From Caulobacteraceae bacterium (GTDB lineage Bacteria > Pseudomonadota > Alphaproteobacteria > Caulobacterales > Caulobacteraceae): 64,000 bases of DNA. Numbering within the stretch: position 1 is the stretch's first letter; the number at the start of each line of letters is the position of its first letter. The stretch covers positions 1 through 64,000 of the forward strand of contig CANJMO010000001.1 in the NCBI GenBank assembly GCA_947475845.1, written 5' to 3'. The position numbers and the translations under genes are program-made. The notes under the pieces were generated by a model that did not search any database, had not been told where the DNA came from, and saw only the letters and a program-made list of their open reading frames with translations. Shown here piece after piece: positions 57,632 to 64,000 of the stretch.

Positions 57632-58018
57632 ATGAAAACAGTCGTTCTAGGCCTAGCCTTCGCGCTCGGCGCCACCGCGGCGCTCGCCGCCTCGCCGTTC
57701 GACGGCAAGTGGGCGGGGACCTTCATGCGCCCGCAGCCAGCCGGCGATCAGGCGGTCACCATCACCGTCGCCACCGACGACAGCGGCCGGGTGACCGGCG
57801 CCATGACCCTGGCGGGGGCCACGGCTCCGGCGCCCATCGAGTGGGGTTATGTGACCAAGGACCAGATCGTCTACAAGGTCGTGGCCACTGGCCCCGCGGG
57901 CCTGGCGCCGTTCATCTACATCGGCCACATGACGCCCACAGGCATCGAGTTCGGCCGCCGTCCGGAAGATTTGAAGGTCGGCTTCCTGGTCAACGGGATC
58001 GTCAAGAAGGCGCCGTAA
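57632..58018 (+). CDS. Small secreted hypothetical protein, 128 aa
   Basis: An exported protein: signal peptide MKTVVLGLAFALGATAALAA, mature part beginning SPFDGKWAGTF and showing alternating beta strands (MRPQPAGDQAVTITVATDDS, GRVTGAMTLAGATAPAPIEW, GYVTKDQIVYKVV). The pattern of a small lipocalin-like or beta-sandwich fold with a DGKW start recurs in alphaproteobacterial periplasmic proteins. I cannot assign a function. The ATG at 57632 is chosen because it starts the signal peptide. A strong terminator follows at 58039. Confidence 0.7.
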   Translation: MKTVVLGLAFALGATAALAASPFDGKWAGTFMRPQPAGDQAVTITVATDDSGRVTGAMTLAGATAPAPIEWGYVTKDQIVYKVVATGPAGLAPFIYIGHMTPTGIEFGRRPEDLKVGFLVNGIVKKAP

Positions 58019-58038
58019 GCCAAGTCTCGGAGACAAAC

Positions 58039-58075
58039 GGGCCGTCGCCGCAGGACCTGCGGGGGCGGCCTTTTT
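58039..58075 (+). terminator. Intrinsic terminator after the small secreted protein
   Basis: A long stem GGCCGTCGCCGCAG (58039-58052 region) / CTGCGGGGGCGGCC (58057-58070) with loop GACC-like bases and five T at 58071-58075. It would end the kinase, AmpG and small-protein transcription unit. Confidence 0.85.
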
Positions 58076-58082
58076 GCGCCCG

Positions 58083-60020
58083 CTACTGGTTGGCCGCCTG
58101 TCCCTGGAACAGGAATTCCGGCACCGCCGAGCGGATCAGGCGCAGGACCTTGTCCTCGTCGTGGGCGGCCACCGCGCGGGCCAGTTCGCTGACCTGACGG
58201 CGCAGGATGGCCAGGTCGGTGGTGCGCGGGCTGACCGCGAAGGCGCCCCCGTCGGCCACGCCCATCGAGTGACTCTCGTGCTCGTGGACCAGTTCCTCGT
58301 GCAGCTTCTCGCCGGGGCGCAGGCCGATGAACTCGATCTTGATATCGACGTCCGGCTGCTTGCCCGACAGGCGGATCATCTGGCGGGCCAGGTCGACGAT
58401 CTTGATCGGCTTCCCCATGTCCAGGACATATACCTCGCCGCGCGGGGCCTTGGCGGCCAGGCCGGTGGCGGAGGCCTGCAGCACTAGCTGAACTGCCTCG
58501 GGAATGGTCATGAAGAAGCGGGTCACGTCGGGGTGGGTGACGGTGATCGGGCCGCCGGCGGCCAGCTGCTTCTGGAACAGTGGGGCGACCGAGCCATTGG
58601 AGCCCAGCACATTGCCGAAGCGCACGGCGGTGAAGCGGGTGTCGCCCTCGGCCAGGTCCATGGCCTGGCAGTAGGCCTCGGCCCAGCGCTTGGTGGCGCC
58701 CATGATGTTGTGCGGATTGACCGCCTTGTCGGTGGAGATCATGACCATGGCGCGCACGGCGAACTTGGCGCAGGCGTCGGCCACGTTGCGCGCGCCGATG
58801 ACGTTGGTGTGCACGCCCTCGACGGCGTTGGCCTCGACCAGGGGCACATGCTTCAGGGCGGCGGCGTGGAACACGATGTCCGGCCGCTCGTCGGCGAACA
58901 CCCGGTGCAGCGAGACCTCGTCGCGCACGTCGCACAGCACGACGCGGTGCGAGGGGCAGTCCTCGCGTCCGGCCAGTTCCTGCCCGATGGAGTAGAGGTT
59001 GAACTCGCTGTTCTCCAGCAGCACCAGCCGGCTGGGCTGGAAACCGCAGATCTGACGCGCCAGCTCCGAGCCGATCGAGCCCCCGGCGCCGGTGATCAGC
59101 ACCCGCTGGCCTTCCAAAAGCTTGCGCAGGGCGACGCGGTCGAGCACGGCCTGGGGCCGGCCGAGCAGGTCGGCCAAGGCGATGGGGCGGGCTTCGCGGG
59201 CCTGGGCGGAGGTGTCGTCGCTGAAGTCCATCAGGCGCGGCAGGCGGCCGACGGTCATGCCGTGGTCGCTGGCCATGTCGAGGTACTGGCCGATACCCTC
59301 CTCGCCGATCTCGTCGTCGGCGATGATCAGGCGTTGCGGGCGGATCAGGCGCTGGTTGAGGAAGGCCATGGCCCCGTCCAGGTCCTGAGCCCCGCCGAGC
59401 ACCGCTATGCCGTGGATATGGCGGCCGTGCCACTCGTGGCCGTCGGTGAGGATGCCGACCGCCGCATAGCCGCTATGCGGGTCGCGGTTGAGGTCGCGGA
59501 TGAAGGGCTCGATGCGCTTGGGCTGGCCGATCACCATCACCGGCACCGACTGGGCGCTGAGCCGCGGGTGGGTGGTGAAGGGGCGCGGGGTGCGGCCGTC
59601 GGCCCGGGCCCGGGCGATGACCCGGGGCGCGGCCATCAGGGCGGCCATCAGGAAGAAGGCGAGCATGGGCGCCAGGTGCGGCGTCGCCGAGAAGGCCGGC
59701 GACCAGATCATCAGAGGCACGAACACCAGGGTGGTGAACAGCGACACCCGCACGATGCGGATGGCGTCCGACAGCGAGGTGTAGCGCCATACCGCGCGGT
59801 GCTGGTCCTGCCAGTAGGCGATGGCCACGGCGATGATGGCGAAGGCGGCGGCGCCGGGCAGCATGCCCTGCAGATCGCCGGTCAGGCCGCCGAGCGTCCA
59901 CATACGGCCGCCGGTCACGGTGAAGGCCAGGGCGAACGCCAGCGCCGACGCGGCGGCGTCGTAAATCTGCGGGCCCAGCATCAGGGCGGCCGGCTTGGAC
60001 GGGGGAGTTCCGTTTGCCAT
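58083..60020 (-). CDS. Membrane nucleotide-sugar 4,6-dehydratase, WbpM/CapD/FlmA-like
   Basis: A 645-residue protein with a four-helix membrane domain (about residues 15-130), a CoA/NAD-binding-like linker (VMVIGQPKRIEPFIRDLNRD) and a C-terminal extended SDR domain: VLITGAGGSIGSELARQICG, FHAAALKHVPLVEANAVEGV, MVMISTDKAVNPHNIMGATK with the Lys of an S-M-K type site and VRFGNVLGSNGSVAPLFQKQ. Such proteins make UDP-4-keto-6-deoxyhexoses for O-antigen, holdfast or capsule. The ATG at 60020 is chosen because the upstream frame has no family sequence. It lies 7 bases downstream of the epimerase, so they form an operon. Confidence 0.9.
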   Translation of the reverse strand: MANGTPPSKPAALMLGPQIYDAAASALAFALAFTVTGGRMWTLGGLTGDLQGMLPGAAAFAIIAVAIAYWQDQHRAVWRYTSLSDAIRIVRVSLFTTLVFVPLMIWSPAFSATPHLAPMLAFFLMAALMAAPRVIARARADGRTPRPFTTHPRLSAQSVPVMVIGQPKRIEPFIRDLNRDPHSGYAAVGILTDGHEWHGRHIHGIAVLGGAQDLDGAMAFLNQRLIRPQRLIIADDEIGEEGIGQYLDMASDHGMTVGRLPRLMDFSDDTSAQAREARPIALADLLGRPQAVLDRVALRKLLEGQRVLITGAGGSIGSELARQICGFQPSRLVLLENSEFNLYSIGQELAGREDCPSHRVVLCDVRDEVSLHRVFADERPDIVFHAAALKHVPLVEANAVEGVHTNVIGARNVADACAKFAVRAMVMISTDKAVNPHNIMGATKRWAEAYCQAMDLAEGDTRFTAVRFGNVLGSNGSVAPLFQKQLAAGGPITVTHPDVTRFFMTIPEAVQLVLQASATGLAAKAPRGEVYVLDMGKPIKIVDLARQMIRLSGKQPDVDIKIEFIGLRPGEKLHEELVHEHESHSMGVADGGAFAVSPRTTDLAILRRQVSELARAVAAHDEDKVLRLIRSAVPEFLFQGQAANQ

Positions 60021-60027
60021 CAAGCGC

Positions 60028-61017
60028 TTATAGACGCGAAGAGCTGTCGGCGGAATGCCATTGACGGCGCCAGGCGACAAAGCGCGGCAGGCCCTCGTCT
60101 ATGGTCACCTGGGGCGCGTAGCCGGTCAGGGCCTGCAGGCGCGAGATATCGGCGAAGGTGGCGGTGACGTCGCCCGGCTGCATCGGCAGCATGTGCTTCT
60201 CGGCGGCGCGGCCGAGCGCGTGCTCCAGCACATCGATCATGTCCATGAGGCCGACCGGGCGGTTGTTGCCGATGTTGAACAGGCGGTGTTCGGCGGGCTC
60301 GGCGGGCTTGTCGATCACGCCCATGATGCCGTCGACGATGTCGTCGATATAGGTGAAGTCGCGGGCCATTCGGCCCTCGCCGAACACGTCGATCGGACGC
60401 CCGGCCAGGATCTTCTCGGTGAAGCTGAAATAGGCCATGTCGGGCCGGCCCCAGGGCCCGTAGACGGTGAAGAAGCGCAGGCCGGTCTGCGGCAGGCCGT
60501 AGAGCTTGGAATAGGTGATGCTCATCAACTCGGCGGCGCGCTTGGTGGCGGCGTAGAGCGAGGCGGGCGCGTCCACCGGATCGTCCTCGCTGAAGCCCGC
60601 CGCGTTCAACGGACGGTCGCCGTAGACCGAGCTGGACGAGGCGTAGACCAGCTGTTTCAGGCCGGTATGGCGGCGGCAGGCCTCCAGCACCGACAGGTGT
60701 CCGGCCAGGTTGGAACGCTCGTAGGCGAAGGGGTTGTCCAGCGAGTAGCGGACCCCTGCCTGGGCGGCCAGATGCACCACCACCGGCGGCGCCGCCCTGC
60801 GTACAAGAGCTTCCATCGTCGGAGCGTCGGCGATGTCCATCCGCGCCATCTCGAACCCGCGATGGGCAAGGAGGCGCGCGGCGCGGGCTTCCTTGAGGGC
60901 CGGGTCGTAATAGGTGTTGAAGTTGTCGACGCCGATGACCCGCTCGCCGCGGCCCAGCAGGCGCTCGCAGACATGCATGCCGATGAAGCCGGCGGCGCCG
61001 GTGACGATGACGGCCAC
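60028..61017 (-). CDS. UDP-glucuronate 4-epimerase-like NAD-dependent epimerase
   Basis: A 329-residue extended SDR. Rossmann motif VTGAAGFIGMHVCERLLGRG near residue 5, VDNFNTYYDPALKEAR typical of UDP-glucuronate epimerases, HLAAQAGVRYSLDNPFAYER, YASSSSVYGDRPLNAAGFSE and YAATKRAAELM with the catalytic Tyr and Lys, YGPWGRPDMAYFSFT, and RDFTYIDDIVDGIMGVID. It probably interconverts UDP-glucuronate and UDP-galacturonate for surface polysaccharide. The start is GTG at 61017. It is the first gene of a pair with the dehydratase at 58083. Confidence 0.9.
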   Translation of the reverse strand: MAVIVTGAAGFIGMHVCERLLGRGERVIGVDNFNTYYDPALKEARAARLLAHRGFEMARMDIADAPTMEALVRRAAPPVVVHLAAQAGVRYSLDNPFAYERSNLAGHLSVLEACRRHTGLKQLVYASSSSVYGDRPLNAAGFSEDDPVDAPASLYAATKRAAELMSITYSKLYGLPQTGLRFFTVYGPWGRPDMAYFSFTEKILAGRPIDVFGEGRMARDFTYIDDIVDGIMGVIDKPAEPAEHRLFNIGNNRPVGLMDMIDVLEHALGRAAEKHMLPMQPGDVTATFADISRLQALTGYAPQVTIDEGLPRFVAWRRQWHSADSSSRL

Positions 61018-61080
61018 GATCCCTCGCGATCAACCTGCGGCAGTCCTACACCGAAATCGCCGCGATGGGCGAAGACTGAG

Positions 61081-63285
61081 TTAGGCCCTCAGCTGCCGCG
61101 CATCGATGGGCAGGGAGCGGATGCGCTTGCCGGTGGCCTGGAAGATGGCGTTGCACAGGGCCGGGATCACCGGCGGCAGGGCCGGTTCGCCCAGGCCCGT
61201 GGGCGGGTTGTCGCTCTTGAGGAAGGCCACTTCGATCTGCGGGGCCGCGGGCATGCGGATCAGCGGATAGTCGTGGAAGTTGGTCTGCACCGCCTGGCCG
61301 TTCTCGAAGGTCACCGCCAGGGCCAGGGCCTGGCTGATGCCGTCGATCACCGAGCCCTGCGCCTGGTTCAGGGCGCCGGTGGGGTTGATGATCTGGTTGC
61401 CGATGTCGCCGGCGACCCAGACGTGGTCGATCTTGATCTGGCCGTCGGTCTCGACGCTGGCCTGCACCACCTCAGCGAAATAGCCCAGGTGGCAGAAGTA
61501 GTGGGCGATGCCCATGCCGGTGCGGGCGGGCAGGGTCTTCTTGCCCCAGCCGGACATGTTGGCGACCAGTTCAAGGACGCTGCGGGCGCGGCCGGTGTCG
61601 AAGCTGTCGCGCTCGCCGGTCTTACCGAACAGGCGCGGCTCGCCGAGCATGTCGAGGTGGAAGGCCAGGGTGTCCTTGCCGGCCGCGTGCGCCAGTTCGT
61701 CCATGAACGACTGCTGCACGAAGCACAGGGCGTTGGACCTTGGCGCCCGCATCGGGCCGGTGGGGATGCCCAGCGGCATCAGGGTGGTCTCGAAGGTCAG
61801 GTCGGACACCAGCCGCGCCGGCAGTTCGGTCGGGGCCATGTCGGCGGCGGCGGCGAACTTGGCCGGATCGTCACGGTCGGCGAAGCTGACAAAGTGGTTT
61901 TTCCAGCCCGACACCTTGCCCTGGGCGTCGAGGCCCGCGGTCATGTGGTGGAAGCCGCCGGGGCGGTAGAAATCGTGGGCCAGGTCGTCTTCGCGCTGCC
62001 ACAGCACCTTGACCGGGGCCCCGGTTTCGCGGGCGATCCAGGCGGCCTCGGCCATGTAGTCGTTCTGCAGCCGCCGGCCGAAGCCGCCGCCGCAGCGCAT
62101 CATGTGAATCTTCACGTCGGCCGGGGCGACGCCCATCAGCTTGGCGACGATCTCGCGGCCCGGCTGCGGGTTCTGGGTCGGCGCCCAGATCTCGATCTTG
62201 CCGTCCTTGACCTCGGCCGTGCAGTTCTGCGGCTCCAGATTGGCGTGCGACAGGAACGGGTAGGAGTAGGAGGCCTCGACCACCTTGGCGGCGCGGCCGA
62301 TGGCGGCATCGGCGTCGCCGTCCTTGCGCAGGACCTTCTGGCCCTTCTGCGGCAGCAGCTTCGCGGCGTCGGCTGCGAACTGGACGCTGGAGCGGGCCGC
62401 CACGGGACCTTCGTCCCACTCGACCACCAGTTTCTCGCGCGCCTTCTTGGCCCGCCACCAGCTGTCGGCGACGATGGCGACGCCGGCGGCCAGGCCGTTG
62501 AACTCGTTATTTCCCTCGACGATGAAGGCCTTCTTGACGCCGGGCATGGCCAGGACCGCGTCGAGCTTGGCCGACTTCACCTTGCCGCCGTAGACCGGGC
62601 ATTTGATGAAGGCGGCGTAGAGCATCCCCGGGCGCTGGGTGTCGATGCCGTAGATGGCTTCGCCCTTGACGATGCGCGGGCTGTCGATGCCGCGCACCGA
62701 CTGGCCGATGATGGTGAAGTCCTTGGGGTTCTTCAGCGTCACGGTCTTCACGTCCGGCGCCGGGATCGTCGAGGCTTTCTTGGCCAGGGCGCCGTAGGTC
62801 AGCTTGCGGCCGGTCGGGGTGTGGGTGACCACGCTCATGTGGGCCGAGCATTCGGCGGCCGGGACCTTCCAGGTGGTGGCGGCGGCCTCGATCAGCATCT
62901 GCTTGCCGGCCGCGCCGACGCGGCGCAGCGGATCGTAGTTGACCGGGGTCGCGGTCGAGCCGCCGGCGACCTGTGAGCCGTATTTGGCCGGGTCGCTGAG
63001 GGCCTGCAGGATACGCACCTTCGACCAGTCGGCTTCCAGCTCCTCGGCGATGACCATGGGCAGCATGGTCTTGATGCCCTGGCCGCACTCGGGGTTCTTG
63101 CCGATGATGGTGATGATGCCGTCCGGCTCGATGCTGATGAAGGCGTTGAGGTCGGACGGAGCGGCGGCGGCGGCCACCGCGCCCTTGGCGGTCAGGCCCC
63201 AGCTGATGAAGAAGCCGCCGCCGGCGGCGGCCCCGCTCTTGAGCAGGGAGCGGCGGGTGGGGACGAAGGACGCGTCGTCAGCCAT
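61081..63285 (-). CDS. Molybdenum hydroxylase large subunit (isoquinoline 1-oxidoreductase beta-like)
   Basis: A 734-residue xanthine-dehydrogenase-family molybdopterin subunit. A Tat signal FVPTRRSLLKSGAAAGGGFF (residues 8-27) shows export in folded form. Visible elements: GKNPECGQGIKTMLPMVIAE, RGIDSPRIVKGEAIYGIDTQ, RCGGGFGRRLQNDYMAEAAW, GPMRAPRSNALCFVQQSFMD, GMGIAHYFCHLGYFAEVVQA and the terminal PPTGLGEPALPPVIPALCNA with the active-site Glu region. The substrate is a heterocycle or aldehyde, not readable by eye. Its start lies 4 bases after the stop of the small iron-sulfur subunit gene. The usual cytochrome c partner is not in the window. Confidence 0.88.
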   Translation of the reverse strand: MADDASFVPTRRSLLKSGAAAGGGFFISWGLTAKGAVAAAAAPSDLNAFISIEPDGIITIIGKNPECGQGIKTMLPMVIAEELEADWSKVRILQALSDPAKYGSQVAGGSTATPVNYDPLRRVGAAGKQMLIEAAATTWKVPAAECSAHMSVVTHTPTGRKLTYGALAKKASTIPAPDVKTVTLKNPKDFTIIGQSVRGIDSPRIVKGEAIYGIDTQRPGMLYAAFIKCPVYGGKVKSAKLDAVLAMPGVKKAFIVEGNNEFNGLAAGVAIVADSWWRAKKAREKLVVEWDEGPVAARSSVQFAADAAKLLPQKGQKVLRKDGDADAAIGRAAKVVEASYSYPFLSHANLEPQNCTAEVKDGKIEIWAPTQNPQPGREIVAKLMGVAPADVKIHMMRCGGGFGRRLQNDYMAEAAWIARETGAPVKVLWQREDDLAHDFYRPGGFHHMTAGLDAQGKVSGWKNHFVSFADRDDPAKFAAAADMAPTELPARLVSDLTFETTLMPLGIPTGPMRAPRSNALCFVQQSFMDELAHAAGKDTLAFHLDMLGEPRLFGKTGERDSFDTGRARSVLELVANMSGWGKKTLPARTGMGIAHYFCHLGYFAEVVQASVETDGQIKIDHVWVAGDIGNQIINPTGALNQAQGSVIDGISQALALAVTFENGQAVQTNFHDYPLIRMPAAPQIEVAFLKSDNPPTGLGEPALPPVIPALCNAIFQATGKRIRSLPIDARQLRA

Positions 63286-63289
63286 GGTC

Positions 63290-63820
63290 TCAGCCCTTCG
63301 CCGGAGTGGATGCAGCCGCGGACGCCAGCACCTGCTGCGGGGCCGGCGCGGCGCCCAGGGGCGTGTCGATGCCGGCGGCCTGGCGGATGGCGGTGCGGAT
63401 GCGCGTGTAGCAGGCGCAGCGGCAGATGTTGCCGGTCATGGCGCTCTCGATCTGCTCGTCGCTGGGCTTGGGCGTCTTGGACAGCAGGGAGGTGGCCGAC
63501 ATGATCTGGCCGGCCTGGCAGTAGCCGCACTGCATGACGTCGTGGTCGATCCAGGCCTTCTGCACCGTGGCCCCGAGGGTGGTCTCGGCCATGCCCTCGA
63601 TGGTGGTGACCGCCTTGGTCCCGACCCGGGAAATCTGCGTCTGGCAGGAGCGCACCGCGACCCCGTCCAGATGCACGGTGCAGGCCCCGCACAGGCCCGC
63701 GCCGCAGCCGAACTTGGTGCCGACCATGCCCAGCGTATCGCGCAGGACCCACAGCAGCGGGGTGTCGGCCTCGACATCCGCCGTATGCGCCTTGCCGTTG
63801 ACCTTGATCGTATAGGCCAT
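63290..63820 (-). CDS. [2Fe-2S] subunit of the molybdenum hydroxylase (IorA-like)
   Basis: A 176-residue protein with two iron-sulfur clusters. Plant-ferredoxin-type cluster: [20 protein letters not shown] with SC; second cluster: [18 protein letters not shown] and [19 protein letters not shown]. The N-terminus [19 protein letters not shown] and [16 protein letters not shown] are typical. It hands electrons from the molybdenum site to a cytochrome c. The C-terminus is an Ala/Pro tail ([19 protein letters not shown]). No signal peptide: it would be co-exported with the Tat-targeted large subunit. It is the first gene of the pair. Confidence 0.92.
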   Translation of the reverse strand: MAYTIKVNGKAHTADVEADTPLLWVLRDTLGMVGTKFGCGAGLCGACTVHLDGVAVRSCQTQISRVGTKAVTTIEGMAETTLGATVQKAWIDHDVMQCGYCQAGQIMSATSLLSKTPKPSDEQIESAMTGNICRCACYTRIRTAIRQAAGIDTPLGAAPAPQQVLASAAASTPAKG

Positions 63821-64000
63821 GACGTTTCCTCGGTTTTCGGATCGAACCCTGAAGGCAGTATACAGCGGCAGCGAGCACTGTCACGCCTGTCTCCACTGGA
63901 TGTGAGGTCAAGGCCCAGGTGTTCGTCCAGTATTCGAACCGCTATATTTCATCGGATACGATCTTGATCGAACCCGATGGGCTGGTGCGATCGCGGCTTC
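63821..64000. other. Window end, no gene identified
   Basis: 180 bases upstream of the IorA-like gene. A plus-strand frame stays open to the edge from about 63880 (KAQVFVQYSNRYISSDTIL) but has no convincing start or family feature; a promoter for the molybdoenzyme pair must lie here. Confidence 0.4.

Noticed and set aside
60055-62976. A 973-codon plus-strand open frame across the epimerase and molybdoenzyme genes
   Set aside because: It spans two well-supported minus-strand genes and has the low-complexity His/Gly/Leu composition of a high-GC antisense frame.
63880-64000. Open plus-strand frame running off the window end
   Set aside because: No start codon in a sensible place, no ribosome site and too short for a family call.
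1-64000. Search for tRNA, rRNA, CRISPR arrays, phage genes, toxin-antitoxin pairs and insertion sequences
   Set aside because: Nothing with the required structure or motifs was seen on either strand. The regular repeats present are the three intergenic hairpins only.

Overview
The window is high-GC DNA from an alphaproteobacterium, most probably a member of the Caulobacteraceae (Caulobacter/Phenylobacterium type). The indications are inferred from protein families: holdfast-type polysaccharide export genes, a RegB/RegA pair with a SenC neighbour, a ShkA-like hybrid kinase, a speF-type leader before an ornithine decarboxylase, a deoxyhypusine-synthase-like polyamine enzyme, and an isoquinoline-oxidoreductase-like molybdoenzyme. 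I see no rRNA, tRNA, CRISPR array, intact transposase or phage gene.

Region 1-3.6 kb is accessory DNA with lower GC: a secreted thermonuclease, a small unknown protein, an LbtU-like outer-membrane porin, a DUF6804-like membrane gene broken by one in-frame stop, a secreted unknown protein, and the 3' stump of a Sel1-repeat gene. Region 3.6-11.6 kb is a coherent reactive-sulfur island: TolC, a YgaP-like membrane protein and sulfide:quinone oxidoreductase on the minus strand, facing rhodanese, RND adaptor, RND pump and a two-cysteine ArsR (SqrR/BigR-like) on the plus strand. The genes on both flanks have lost their 5' ends, so the island looks inserted. Region 11.6-15.8 kb is decayed DNA (stumps of a coiled-coil protein, a DUF4198/carboxypeptidase-regulatory-like protein, a cytochrome c and a UspA) around an intact acetate kinase/phosphotransacetylase pair with an FNR-like box upstream.

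Region 15.8-20.2 kb holds a glutaminyl cyclase and four small secreted proteins of two paired families (DUF6152 and a HWEG-DTIG family). Region 20.2-25.8 kb is a catabolic cluster: two ACS-type MFS carriers and an SDR on one strand, a CRYL1-like hydroxyacyl dehydrogenase and a BKACE beta-keto acid cleavage enzyme on the other. At 26-27.4 kb a DUF1800 gene and a DUF1501 gene have been fused out of frame by a deletion; an alginate-export-type porin follows. Region 29-34.5 kb is housekeeping and regulation (IF-1, CspA, RcnB-like, peptide deformylase, RmuC, MocR, TetR). Region 34.6-39.6 kb has an LpxH-like phosphatase, a GT4 glycosyltransferase and a PhnCDE importer.

Region 39.6-44.3 kb is polyamine synthesis (leader RNA, ornithine decarboxylase, homospermidine/deoxyhypusine synthase), then Zur, a thioesterase and DUF488. 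Region 44.3-47.4 kb is a damaged polysaccharide-export locus: an OPX protein fused to the end of an outer-membrane barrel, and a Wzc/BY-kinase-like gene with a one-base frameshift. Region 47.4-50 kb is RegA, RegB and SenC. Region 50-58 kb has PHB depolymerase, a YgjP-type metalloprotease, PBP1A, the hybrid kinase and AmpG. Region 58-61 kb encodes two nucleotide-sugar enzymes, and 61-63.8 kb the two subunits of a molybdenum hydroxylase.

At least seven genes are visibly broken or fused. Three copies of a small intergenic element share an outer stem while the inner stem changes, which suggests a conserved hairpin.
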